From CAYVQE01 sp964454005 (lineage in GTDB: Bacteria > Myxococcota > B64-G9): 64,000 nt of DNA. Below are positions 29,115 to 37,785 of this stretch, piece by piece (positions within the stretch are counted from its first letter, which is position 1; each line of letters starts with the position of its first letter). A program made the position numbers and the translations under genes. Location: contig CAYVQE010000013.1 in NCBI GenBank assembly GCA_964454005.1, positions 1-64,000 of the forward strand, read 5' to 3'. The notes under the pieces were generated by a model. That model was given only the letters and a program-made list of their open reading frames with translations. It had not been told where the DNA came from and searched no databases.

Positions 29115-30776
29115 ATGCGAGGCTGCCGGCTGCCGCTGTTGATCCTGCTCATCCTCTCCGCCCCGGTCCGGGCCGGCGATGTCTGGACCGCGATCGAGCC
29201 GGGCATCCAACACCTGCACCGCACCAGCGCCGGGCCGCTGGAACTCGATGCGCTGGTGGTCGACCTGTGCGACCCGAGCCTGGTGTTGCGGGCCACCGGC
29301 CCCGGCGAGCGGGCCCAGACCACCGGCGCCTGGGCCGCTGCCGTCGGGGCGCGAGCGGCCGTCAACGGCGACTTCTTCAGCTACGACGGGTACGTGCCCA
29401 TCGGCCTGGCGGTCGGCGCCGGCGCCCGCTGGCCGGACACGGCCGACGGCAGCCTGGAGGCCGTGTTCGCCGCCGGGGCCGACGCCGGCAGCACCATCCG
29501 GCCGGCGGCCGAGGCCCTGGGCGGACCGGAGCCCTGGATGACCGTGGTCGTCAGCGGCCGGCCCAACTGCCTGGTCGACGGCCAGGCCCGGTTCCACGAC
29601 GCCATCCACTTCGACGAGCTGCACCCGCGCAGCGCGGTGGGCCTGGGCGCCGATGGCCGCCGGCTGGTGCTGCTGGCCATCGACGGCCGCAGCCAGCGCT
29701 CGATCGGCGCCACCACCGAGACCGCCGGTCAGGTCCTGGCCGAGCTCGGGGCCGAGCAGGGCCTCAACCTGGACGGCGGCGGCTCGACCACCTTGTGGCT
29801 GGCCGATCAGGGCGTGGTCAACCGGCCCAGCGGCGGCAGCCAGCGGGTGGTGGCCAACCACCTGGCGGTACTGCGCCGGCCGGTGCCGCCGGGCGAGCCC
29901 TCGCGCTGCTGCGACCCCCAGCCCGCCGCCGGCGCCAGCGGCACCTTCGCCGACGTGGCCGACGACCACTGGGCCCTGGAGGCCATCGAGGCGGTGGCCG
30001 CGGCCGGCATCAGCAACGGCTGTCGGGCCGACCCGCCCCTGTTCTGCCCGCAGTGCCGGCTGGATCGGGCGGCGGCGGTGGCCTTCCTGGCCCGGGCCCT
30101 GCCCGGCGGGTTCAGCCCGCCGGCCGAGCCCAGTTTCAGCGACGTGCCCGCCGACCACCCGCTGTATGCCGAGATCGAGCACGCCCGGGCTGCCGGCCTG
30201 ACCCAGGGCTGCGCCAGCGAACCGCCGCGCTTCTGCCCGGCGCTGCCGGCCAGCCGGGCCCAGGTGGCGGTGCTGACCGCCCGCGCCCGCGGCTGGTCCG
30301 AGGCGGCGCCGGCCGCGGCGCCCTTCGCCGACGTGCCGGCCGATCACTGGGCCGCCGGCGCCATCGCCGCCCTGGGCGACCACTGCGTCGCCGGCGGTTG
30401 CGGCCCGGACGCCTTCTGCCCCGACCGGTCGGCCGCCCGGGCCGAGATGGCGGTCGTCACCGCCCGGGCCTTCGGCCTGGTGGCCACCGGCTGCGAGCCG
30501 CAACCCGACGGCGGGACGACCGACGGCGCGGATGGTGGATTGGACGGCGGGACCGACGCCGGCGCCGACGAACGGCCGGACGCCGGCACCCCGGCCGACG
30601 GCGGACCGGATGCGGGCAGCGACGCCGCGGCCGACGCGGGCGCCGCCGATCGGGGGGCGCCGGCCGGCGGCTCCGGCTGCGGCTGCGCAGCCGGCTCGGG
30701 CTCGGATTCCTCATTGCCGCCCGGCCTGGTATTGATCGCCATGGCGACAGCGGTGTTGGCTTTCGTTCGGGGGTAG
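29115..30776 (+). CDS. Exported phosphodiester-glycosidase-like protein with three SLH domains and a MYXO-CTERM-like tail
   Basis: 553 residues. Signal peptide (LPLLILLILSAPVRA), then a NAGPA/DUF2233-type domain (about 60-265) with NGDFFSYDGYVPIGLAVG and the signature NLDGGGSTTLWL. Three S-layer-homology units follow (TFADVADDHWALEAIEA, SFSDVPADHPLYAEIEH, PFADVPADHWAAGAIAA), each with extra paired Cys. A long Asp/Gly linker rich in DGG and DAG leads to GSGCGCAAGSG and a C-terminal transmembrane segment ending in Arg-Gly, which looks like a MYXO-CTERM sorting signal. The enzyme class removes GlcNAc-phosphate caps or similar phosphodiester sugars; a role on surface polysaccharide is inferred. 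It follows the transferase gene by 62 bp but seems to have its own promoter. Confidence 0.87.
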   Translation: MRGCRLPLLILLILSAPVRAGDVWTAIEPGIQHLHRTSAGPLELDALVVDLCDPSLVLRATGPGERAQTTGAWAAAVGARAAVNGDFFSYDGYVPIGLAVGAGARWPDTADGSLEAVFAAGADAGSTIRPAAEALGGPEPWMTVVVSGRPNCLVDGQARFHDAIHFDELHPRSAVGLGADGRRLVLLAIDGRSQRSIGATTETAGQVLAELGAEQGLNLDGGGSTTLWLADQGVVNRPSGGSQRVVANHLAVLRRPVPPGEPSRCCDPQPAAGASGTFADVADDHWALEAIEAVAAAGISNGCRADPPLFCPQCRLDRAAAVAFLARALPGGFSPPAEPSFSDVPADHPLYAEIEHARAAGLTQGCASEPPRFCPALPASRAQVAVLTARARGWSEAAPAAAPFADVPADHWAAGAIAALGDHCVAGGCGPDAFCPDRSAARAEMAVVTARAFGLVATGCEPQPDGGTTDGADGGLDGGTDAGADERPDAGTPADGGPDAGSDAAADAGAADRGAPAGGSGCGCAAGSGSDSSLPPGLVLIAMATAVLAFVRG

Positions 30777-30798
30777 GTGTCGATATTCGGGCGGTGGC

Positions 30799-31467
30799 TC
30801 AGCGGGCGGCGAAGTGGAAGGTGGGTGTGATCAACAAGGCGGTGAACAGGGCCTCGGGGTGGTCGTCCAGGCCGTAGTGCTCATCGTCCTCCCAGTCCAC
30901 GTGCCAGCGGCTGAAAAAGGGCACGCCGAGGCGCACCTCGGCGCCCAACGAGAACCAGGGGGTGAAGAAGTAGCGGCCGGCCAGCCCGCACTCCAGCAGC
31001 CCGCCGTCGAGCCCGCGCGACAGGTCGTCTGCGGCCTGGCCGCCACCGAGGATCGCGTAGCCACCGCCGAGGAATACACTGGCGTCGAAGTCGCGATCGG
31101 GCATGAACAGGCCGAAGGGGTGGAAATGCACCACCAGCGCGAAATGGCCCGAGCCGCCGATGGCATCCGGTTCGTCGAGCTTGAAGCCGTGGCCGCTGGC
31201 GCCCAGCTCGATCGAGACCAGATCGCGGATGTTGTAGGCCATTGCGAAGCGCAGCGCCAGCCCATCGGCCAGCGGCTCGGTCAGCAACGCCTGGTCGCCG
31301 CGGGGCACATCGAGCCGCTGCAGGGTCTTGCCCAGATCGCCGGCCGGCAAGCGCCAAAAACCGCCGCCCACCCCCAGGCTGACCGAAAACCCCTCGCCGG
31401 CGCGCACCGGCGCCGCCAGGGTCACCATAGCGAACAAGGCCGCCATCCAGGTCTTGGAGCCACCCAC
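30799..31467 (-). CDS. Outer-membrane beta-barrel protein
   Basis: 222 residues from a GTG with GGAGG six bases upstream. The signal peptide is WMAALFAMVTLAAPVRAGEG. The mature part alternates hydrophobic and polar residues with Gly/aromatic-rich strands (FSVSLGVGGGFWRL, ASVFLGGGYAILGGG, FFTPWFSLGAEVRLGVPF, FTALLITPTFHF), as in small OmpA/OmpW-type barrels of eight strands. No peptidoglycan-binding domain follows. It has its own promoter (TTGACA/TTCGAT). Confidence 0.78.
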   Translation of the reverse strand: MGGSKTWMAALFAMVTLAAPVRAGEGFSVSLGVGGGFWRLPAGDLGKTLQRLDVPRGDQALLTEPLADGLALRFAMAYNIRDLVSIELGASGHGFKLDEPDAIGGSGHFALVVHFHPFGLFMPDRDFDASVFLGGGYAILGGGQAADDLSRGLDGGLLECGLAGRYFFTPWFSLGAEVRLGVPFFSRWHVDWEDDEHYGLDDHPEALFTALLITPTFHFAAR

Positions 31468-31498
31468 GGACCACCTCCCGTTCGTTCGTCTACCCGCC

Positions 31499-31527
31499 AT
31501 CGAACCCGGCCGTCGAGCGGATGTCAA
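31499..31527 (-). promoter_or_regulatory. Promoter of the beta-barrel gene
   Basis: Minus strand: TTGACA (31527-31522), 17 bp spacer, TTCGAT (31504-31499). Start near 31492, about 25 nt before the GTG. Confidence 0.5.
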
Positions 31528-31625
31528 ACGCCGCGTGGTGGATTGGTGGACCGGCCGACTCGCCAAGCGCAGCCCGGCCGCGCCAAGGTCGCCCTGCGCG
31601 CTGCAGCGTGTCGAGGAGATACGGC

Positions 31626-32525
31626 ATGAGTGAGCTGTTCGGCAGCGTCGAGGCCGGCGGGACCAAGTTCCGCTGCGGGGTGGGCCGCGGGCCCGATCAG
31701 GTTCTGGCCGATGTGCGCATCGAGACCGGCGCTCCCGACCCCACCCTGGGGGCGGTGATCGAATTCTTCGAACGGGCCCGGCAAGAGCACGGGCCGCTGG
31801 CGGCCATCGGCGTCGGCTCCTTCGGGCCGGTGGACCTGCATCCCGACTCGGACGGCTACGGCCGGATCACGGCCACCCCCAAGACCGCCTGGAAGAACGT
31901 CGACATCCGCGCGCCGCTGATCGAGGCCTTCGGCCTGCCGCTGGGCTTCGACACCGACGTCAACGCCGCTGCGCTGGCCGAGTGGCGCTGGGGCGCCGGT
32001 CGCGGCGAGCCGGTGCTGGCCTACCTGACGGTGGGCACCGGCATCGGCGGCGGGCTGCTGCTCGACGGCCGGCCGCACCACGGACTGGTCCACCCCGAGG
32101 TGGGCCACCAGCGCGTGGGGCACGACCGCGGCCGCGATCCATTCGCCGGCGGCTGCCCCTTTCACGGCGACTGCTGGGAGGGCCTGGCGGCCGGCGCGGC
32201 CATCGAGGCCCGCTGGTCGCAGCCGGCCGAGCAACTGCCGGCCGATCACCGGGCCTGGGAGCTGGAAGCCGACTACCTGGCCCGGGGCCTGGCCAACCTG
32301 ACCTGCCTGTGGTCGCCGACCCGCATCGTGCTGGGCGGCGGGGTGATGCACCAGCCGGGCCTGCTGGACCGGGTGCGCGGCCGGCTGGTCGAGCTGCTGG
32401 CCGGCTACCTGGTGGCTCCGCGGCTGGCGCCGCCGCTGGACGACTTCCTGGTCCCGCCCGCGCTCGGCGATCGCGCCGGGCTGCTGGGCGGCTTCCTGCT
32501 AGCCGCCGAGGCTTGTCGCTGCTAG
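31626..32525 (+). CDS. ROK-family fructokinase/hexokinase
   Basis: 299 residues, the length of ScrK/GmuE-type ROK kinases. ATP-binding GSVEAGGTKFRCGVG opens the protein; IGSFGPVDL, ITATPKTAW and FDTDVNAAALAEW are the sugar-site motifs; and HPEVGHQRVG followed by CPFHGDCWEG provides the zinc ligands of the ROK consensus. The Thr-rich LTVGTGIGGGLLL is the phosphate loop. It should phosphorylate fructose or a related hexose in the cytoplasm. GAGGAG precedes the ATG. The last codons contain the -35 of the next gene's promoter. Confidence 0.92.
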   Translation: MSELFGSVEAGGTKFRCGVGRGPDQVLADVRIETGAPDPTLGAVIEFFERARQEHGPLAAIGVGSFGPVDLHPDSDGYGRITATPKTAWKNVDIRAPLIEAFGLPLGFDTDVNAAALAEWRWGAGRGEPVLAYLTVGTGIGGGLLLDGRPHHGLVHPEVGHQRVGHDRGRDPFAGGCPFHGDCWEGLAAGAAIEARWSQPAEQLPADHRAWELEADYLARGLANLTCLWSPTRIVLGGGVMHQPGLLDRVRGRLVELLAGYLVAPRLAPPLDDFLVPPALGDRAGLLGGFLLAAEACRC

Positions 32526-32541
32526 AGCGCCGGCGTAGTAT
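32513..32541 (+). promoter_or_regulatory. Promoter of the 1153-residue Cys-rich lipoprotein
   Basis: TTGTCG (32513-32518), 17 bp spacer, TAGTAT (32536-32541). The -35 lies inside the ROK kinase 3' end. Confidence 0.6.
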
Positions 32542-32593
32542 GCGGGCTGGACGTGCGTGGCGGGTGCGAGGGGCCCGCCGGGAGGAAAATCGG

Positions 32594-35500
32594 ATGCGAC
32601 GGGTCTGTTTTGCTTTGCTGGCGGGGGTGATCTTTTCTCTGGGCGCGCTGGGCTGCGGCGATGGCGGCTCGGCCTGCGGCGACTGCGACGATGGCATCCC
32701 CTGTACCTCGGACGCCTGCGACGCGGCCAGCGGCCAGTGCCAACACACCCCGGACGACGCGTTGTGCGGGGTGGGCTTCGTCTGCGACCCGGCCCAGGGC
32801 TGCGTGCCGGCGGCGCCCTGCGAGACCAACGCCGACTGCGACGATCACAACCCCTGCACCATCGACGTCTGCGGTCCATCCGGCTGTAGCCACGAGAACA
32901 ACAGCCTGAGCTGCGACGACGGCGACGCCTGCACGATCGACGACGTGTGCAGCGGCGGGGTCTGCGGCGGCACCCCGCGCCAGTGTGAAGACGGCAACCC
33001 GTGTACCGACGACGACTGTGACCCGGCCAGCGGCTGCACCCACGTGCCCAACGACGCCGACTGCGACGACGGCAACGCCTGCACCACCGGCGACACCTGC
33101 AGCGGCGGCTCGTGCATCGGCACCCTGAACGACTGCGACGATGGCAACCCGTGCACCAGTGACAGCTGCGACCCGGACAGCGGTTGCGCGCACGAGAACA
33201 ACAGCGCCTCCTGCGACGATGGCGACGCCTGCACCACCGGCGACACCTGCTCCGGCGGCAGCTGCAGCGGCAGCCCGCGCCAGTGCGAAGACGGCAACCC
33301 CTGCACCGACGACAGCTGCGACCCGGCCAGCGGTTGCGTGTTCGTCGACAACACCGCCCCCTGCGACGACGGCAATCCGTGCACCGAGGGCGACACCTGC
33401 TCCGGCGGCGTCTGCGTCGGCGGCACCAATATCTGCGATTGCCAAAACGACGCTGACTGCGCCGCCTTCGAGGACGGCAATCCCTGCAACGGCACCCTGC
33501 ACTGCGTGGACAACCAGTGCCAGGTCGACCCGGCCACGGTCATCGTCTGCGATCCGTCCAGCGACACGCCCTGCAGCCACAACACCTGCGATCCGGTCGA
33601 CGGCAGCTGCCACATGGTCGACGCCGACGACGGCACCGCCTGCGACGACGGCGACGAATGCACCGTGGATACGGTCTGCAGCGACGGCGCCTGTATCGGC
33701 GACGCCCGCGTCTGCGACGACGACGAGCCCTGCACCGACGACAGCTGCGACTCGGCCACCGGCTGCGTGTTCACCCCCAACGACGATGCCTGCGACGACG
33801 GCGACCCCTGCACCAGCGACGATGTGTGCAACAACGGCTCCTGCGTCGGCGTGCACGACGACTGCGACGACGGCAACCCCTGCACCAGCGACAGCTGCAT
33901 CCCCGGGGTGGGCTGCGACCACGTCCACAACACCGAACCCTGCGACGACGGCGACCCCTGCACCGATGACGACACCTGCGGCGATGGGGCCTGTCAGCCG
34001 GGCCAGGAGATCTGCTGCACCGGCGGGGTGGACGACGACGGCGACGGCGCCACCGATTGCGACGACGCCGGCTGCGCCCAGGATCCGGCCTGCATCAGCT
34101 ACGACGTCGACTGGTGCCGGCTGCACCACCCCGCCGGCATCCAAGCGCTGGAAGGCAGCGTGATCACCGTCTACGGCCATCTGCACATCGGCGGGCTGAC
34201 CGACCAAACCAGCGGCGTGGACGAGCACCCGGACGTGATCGGCGCGGTGGGCTGGGGCCCCGATGGCAGCCAGCCCGACGGCGGCGGCTGGACCTGGCAG
34301 GCGGCCGCGCCCAACCCGCTGTGGGACGACGCCAGCGCCACCCCACCGGAGCCGGGCAACGACGAGTACATGGCCGAACTCACCGTGCCGGCGGCCGCCG
34401 GCTCGCCCTACGACTACGCCTACCGTTTCAGCCCCGACGGCGGCGCCAGTTGGACCTACTGCGACCTGGACCGCAGCGGCGAAGGCGGCGCCGACGGCAG
34501 CGCCGACGGCTACGCCCCGGCCGACGCCGGCGAGATGGAGGCCGAGAGCTCCAGCTTCCAGGTCGACTGGTGCCGGCTGCACAGCCCGGCGGCCATCGCC
34601 GAGACCGCCGGCACCCGGGTGACGGTCTACGGGCACCTGAACATCGCCGGGCTGACCGACCAGAGCTCGGGCAACGACCCCCACGCCGACGTGCTGGCCG
34701 AGCTGGGCTGGGGCCCGGACGGCAGCCAGCCCGACGCCGGTTGGAACTGGCAGGCGGCCGCGCCCAACCCGGCCTGGACCGACGGGGCCGAGCCGGGCAA
34801 CGACGAGTACATGGCCGACCTGCTGGTGCCCGCGGACAGCGGCGCGGTCGACGAGTACGACTACGCCTACCGCTTCAGCGCCGACGGCGGCGCCAACTGG
34901 ACCCTGTGCGATCTGGACCGCAGCGGCCAGGGCGGCGCCGACGGCAGCGCCGACGGCTACGTCCCGGCCGATGCCGGCGCGCTCGACGCCCAGGCCGGCG
35001 ACTTCGACGCCTCGAACTGGGGCTTCGAGGAGGACTGGACCGCCGGCGATGCCCCGCCCGACTTCCTGCTGTCGTCACCGGCGCTGGTGGCCGCGCCCGA
35101 GTTCGATACCGTGGCCCTGGGCGATCAGGCCTGCCGGCTGAGCTGGGCGACCGAGGCCACGCTGGAGCTGCGGGCCGGCTGGCAGTGGCAGCCGGTCGAG
35201 GCCGGGGTGCCGGTGACGCTGCACCTGTGGCTGGCCGATGCCGACCCGGCCGGCTCGGCCCAGCCGGTGCTGGAGTTCGACGGCACGGCCGAGCCCGGTG
35301 CGGCCGGCGGCGACGGAGCCGGTTACATCGAGCTGACCCACACCGCCAGCGCGCCGGCCTCCGACCGCATGACCGGCCTGGTGCGGCTGCAGGCCGAGGC
35401 CGGATGGGACGGCGACGCCAGCCTGGTGGTCGACGCCTTCGACCTGACCCGGCCGGTGACCCTGGCCGCGCCCGATGGCGAGTTGGACGCCTGGGCCGGG

Positions 35501-36055
35501 GTCACCCCGGCCGCGCCCTACCAGCTGATCGATGCGCCGCATCCCATCTGGCTGGGCCTGAACGATCAGGGCGTGCTGACCGCGGCCACCGATCGGCCGG
35601 TGGTCGACCAGGCCGACGCCATGCTGTTCGTCTGGGTGGGCGGGGCCGACCCGGACGCCAAGGTGGTGCTGCCCTGGGACAAGACCGGCCAGATCGCCGC
35701 GCCGCTGGCCGGCGGGCGGTTGCTGGCGCTGATCCAGGAGGCCGACAGCGGCGGCGGCGGCTACTGCGAGTGGCGGGTGCACGACGGCAGCTCGTGGACC
35801 AAGCTGTCGGAGGACTGCGCCGGGGCCAGCGTGCTCGAGGGCACCGTGGACGTGGCCGCCCTGCTGGGCGTGGCCGCGGCCGAACTGCCGGCCGAACTCG
35901 CTTGCGCCATGGCCCTGATCAACACCGGGGACGCCGGCGACATGTGGGCCCTGGACCAGACCCCGCCCTGCCAGGACTGCGTCAACGACGACCTGGACTG
36001 GAACGAGACCCTGCCGCTGCACCGCGCCGGCGTGCTGCTGGGGCGGCTGCAGTAA
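32594..36055 (+). CDS. Giant Cys-rich repeat lipoprotein
   Basis: 1153 residues. The signal peptide ends SLGALGCGDGG (lipoprotein). Residues 30-480 are more than a dozen acidic Cys repeats of the form CDDGNPCTSDSCDPxxGC alternating with CDDGDACTTGDTCSGGxC, like those of myxobacterial surface proteins; they probably bind Ca ions and are disulfide-linked. A DDDGDGATDCDD calcium-type motif ends this part. Two related modules of about 145 residues follow (SYDVDWCRLHHPAGIQ and QVDWCRLHSPAAIA, each with TVYGHL, GWGPDGSQPD and YDYAYRFSxDGGxxW), resembling starch-binding or immunoglobulin-like folds. The last 370 residues are beta-rich and unassigned. Starts at the ATG after GGGAGGAAAA. Probably an adhesin or glycan-binding surface protein. 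Confidence 0.85.
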   Translation: MRRVCFALLAGVIFSLGALGCGDGGSACGDCDDGIPCTSDACDAASGQCQHTPDDALCGVGFVCDPAQGCVPAAPCETNADCDDHNPCTIDVCGPSGCSHENNSLSCDDGDACTIDDVCSGGVCGGTPRQCEDGNPCTDDDCDPASGCTHVPNDADCDDGNACTTGDTCSGGSCIGTLNDCDDGNPCTSDSCDPDSGCAHENNSASCDDGDACTTGDTCSGGSCSGSPRQCEDGNPCTDDSCDPASGCVFVDNTAPCDDGNPCTEGDTCSGGVCVGGTNICDCQNDADCAAFEDGNPCNGTLHCVDNQCQVDPATVIVCDPSSDTPCSHNTCDPVDGSCHMVDADDGTACDDGDECTVDTVCSDGACIGDARVCDDDEPCTDDSCDSATGCVFTPNDDACDDGDPCTSDDVCNNGSCVGVHDDCDDGNPCTSDSCIPGVGCDHVHNTEPCDDGDPCTDDDTCGDGACQPGQEICCTGGVDDDGDGATDCDDAGCAQDPACISYDVDWCRLHHPAGIQALEGSVITVYGHLHIGGLTDQTSGVDEHPDVIGAVGWGPDGSQPDGGGWTWQAAAPNPLWDDASATPPEPGNDEYMAELTVPAAAGSPYDYAYRFSPDGGASWTYCDLDRSGEGGADGSADGYAPADAGEMEAESSSFQVDWCRLHSPAAIAETAGTRVTVYGHLNIAGLTDQSSGNDPHADVLAELGWGPDGSQPDAGWNWQAAAPNPAWTDGAEPGNDEYMADLLVPADSGAVDEYDYAYRFSADGGANWTLCDLDRSGQGGADGSADGYVPADAGALDAQAGDFDASNWGFEEDWTAGDAPPDFLLSSPALVAAPEFDTVALGDQACRLSWATEATLELRAGWQWQPVEAGVPVTLHLWLADADPAGSAQPVLEFDGTAEPGAAGGDGAGYIELTHTASAPASDRMTGLVRLQAEAGWDGDASLVVDAFDLTRPVTLAAPDGELDAWAGVTPAAPYQLIDAPHPIWLGLNDQGVLTAATDRPVVDQADAMLFVWVGGADPDAKVVLPWDKTGQIAAPLAGGRLLALIQEADSGGGGYCEWRVHDGSSWTKLSEDCAGASVLEGTVDVAALLGVAAAELPAELACAMALINTGDAGDMWALDQTPPCQDCVNDDLDWNETLPLHRAGVLLGRLQ

Positions 36056-36125
36056 CGGCCGGGCACGCGCCTTCGTCTATCGAAGGGGTCGACGCTCGGC
36101 TACTCCACAACTGCAGGGCCGGTCT

Positions 36126-37652
36126 TCAGTCGAGCCGGCGCTCGGCGCGGCGCGATCGGCGCTCGGCCCGGCGCAGCCGGCGTCCGGCGCGGCGCAGCTG
36201 GAGTTCGACCACCCGGCGCCGTTCGCCGGGCTGGAAGCGCAATCGGGCGGCGTAGGGCTCGAAGCCGCTCTTGATCACCCGCAGCGCGTGCTCCTCATCT
36301 CGGGCCGCCAGCTCGACCTGGCACGGGGTCAGGCAGCGCGGCCGGCCGTCGACCCGCACCTCGGCGCCCGCCGGCCGGCTGGACACCGCCAGCACCACCG
36401 CCCCGGGTGCTGCCGGCGCGGCCCGCGGCCAGCCCAGCCAGCCCCGCAGCTGGGGCAGAAAGGCCACCCCCAGCCCGACCAGCAGCGCCAGCCCGGCCAG
36501 GCCCCACAGCAACGGCCGCAGCAAGCGCCGATCGGCGGCCGGCCGCGGCGGGCGGGCGGACGGGGCGGTGGTCTCGGCCTCGGAGTCCGGCGCTGGGCCG
36601 GCCGGCGGCGCGCTGGCCGGCGGTAGGCTGTCGCCGGGCGGCGAATCCGAGCCCTCCTGGCGCAGCCAGACATGTTCGACGGGCTCGCCCCGGCTGCCGG
36701 CCCGCTCCAGCCGCTGCATACGTTCGAACGCATCTGCGAACAGCCGCCGCATGAACACGCCCAGCTCCAGGCTGCCGGCGGTGTCGGTCAGCTGGGCCCG
36801 CTGCTGTTCGACCGCCTTGCCCATCTGCAGCGCGGTCTGGAAGCGCCGGTCGGGTTCGGTGGCCAGCGCCCGCAGGATCAGCGCCTCCAGCTCCTCCGAT
36901 ACGGCCGGGTTGTAGCGCCGCGGCGGCGGCACCTCGCCGCCGACGATGGCCTTGACGGTATCGATCGGGCTGACCCGTTTGAACAGCCGCCGGCAGGTGC
37001 ACAGCTCCCAGAGCACCACCCCCAGCGAGAACAGGTCGCTGCGGGCATCGACCGGCCGGCCGCGACAGCGTTCGGGTGCCAGGTAACCGTGCTTGCCGCG
37101 CACCCGCCCCGGATCGGAGCGCTCCAGCACGACGGTCGCCCGGGCGATGCCGAAGTCGACCACCTTGGCCACCCCGTCGAAGGAGGCCACGATGTTCTGC
37201 GGGCTGATGTCGCTGTGCACGATGCCCAGCGGCCGGCCCTGGGTGTCGGTCTTGGTGTGGGCGTAGTAGAGCCCTTCGCAGACCTGGCGCACCAGCTCCA
37301 GCGAATGCTGCAGCGGCAGCAACCGCTCGCGCTCGGCGCAGGCCTTGAGCACCAGGCGCAGGTTCTGGCCCTGGATGTACTCCATGGCGATGTAGTAGGA
37401 GTCGGCCTGCTTGCCCAGATCGTAGATCTGGACGATGTTGGGATGCGACAAGCGGGCGGCGATGCGGGCCTCGTTGAGGAACAGCTCGACCACCTTGGGC
37501 TCGCTGGCCAGTTCGGGCAGCAACCGCTTGATCACCACCAGCTTCTCGAAGCCCTCCAGCCCGCGCTGGCGCGCGGCCAGGATCTCGGCCATACCGCCCG
37601 TGGCGATCGGCCCCAGCACCTCGAATCGGCCCAGCGTCTCGCCCATCCCCAT
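36126..37652 (-). CDS. Ser/Thr protein kinase with PEGA domain
   Basis: 508 residues. N-terminal eukaryotic-type kinase: Gly loop GPIATGGMAE, Lys42 in VVIKRL, Glu61 in the C-helix, catalytic-loop HSDISPQN (146-153, with Ser in place of the usual Arg of HRD), DFG at 166-168 and the APE-like LAPERC. A Pro-rich linker leads to one transmembrane helix (WGLAGLALLVGLGVAFLP) and an extracytoplasmic PEGA domain (VSSRPAGAEVRVDGRP). The C-terminus ends in an Arg-rich repeat (RRAERRSRRAERR). It is a membrane sensor kinase typical of Myxococcota. The start ATG has an in-frame ATG two codons on; GGAG lies upstream of both. Confidence 0.93.
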   Translation of the reverse strand: MGMGETLGRFEVLGPIATGGMAEILAARQRGLEGFEKLVVIKRLLPELASEPKVVELFLNEARIAARLSHPNIVQIYDLGKQADSYYIAMEYIQGQNLRLVLKACAERERLLPLQHSLELVRQVCEGLYYAHTKTDTQGRPLGIVHSDISPQNIVASFDGVAKVVDFGIARATVVLERSDPGRVRGKHGYLAPERCRGRPVDARSDLFSLGVVLWELCTCRRLFKRVSPIDTVKAIVGGEVPPPRRYNPAVSEELEALILRALATEPDRRFQTALQMGKAVEQQRAQLTDTAGSLELGVFMRRLFADAFERMQRLERAGSRGEPVEHVWLRQEGSDSPPGDSLPPASAPPAGPAPDSEAETTAPSARPPRPAADRRLLRPLLWGLAGLALLVGLGVAFLPQLRGWLGWPRAAPAAPGAVVLAVSSRPAGAEVRVDGRPRCLTPCQVELAARDEEHALRVIKSGFEPYAARLRFQPGERRRVVELQLRRAGRRLRRAERRSRRAERRLD

Positions 37653-37700
37653 CTGACTCCGAGACCGGCAACCCTCGAAACCGGCTTGGGATTTGCGAGA

Positions 37701-37730
37701 AGCGTAGCCCGACCGGCGAATCGGAGTCAA
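37701..37730 (-). promoter_or_regulatory. Promoter of the PEGA kinase gene
   Basis: Minus strand: TTGACT (37730-37725), 18 bp spacer, TACGCT (37706-37701). Start near 37694, about 42 nt before the ATG. Confidence 0.55.
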
Positions 37731-37785
37731 ATGCTGGTCCCGGCGGCCGATGTTCGTTATCGTGGCGGCCTGGACGGGAGGTCGG

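Noticed and set aside
32594..34080. CRISPR-like array in the repetitive region
   Set aside because: The repeats are in-frame codons for CDDGNPC/CDDGDAC units, not direct repeats with unique spacers. No CRISPR array or cas gene was seen in the window.
32522..34684. 720-codon minus-strand frame, Val/Ala/Gly-rich, opposite the Cys-rich lipoprotein
   Set aside because: The repetitive VVAGAGVAVVA pattern is simply the complement of the CDDGNPC repeats.
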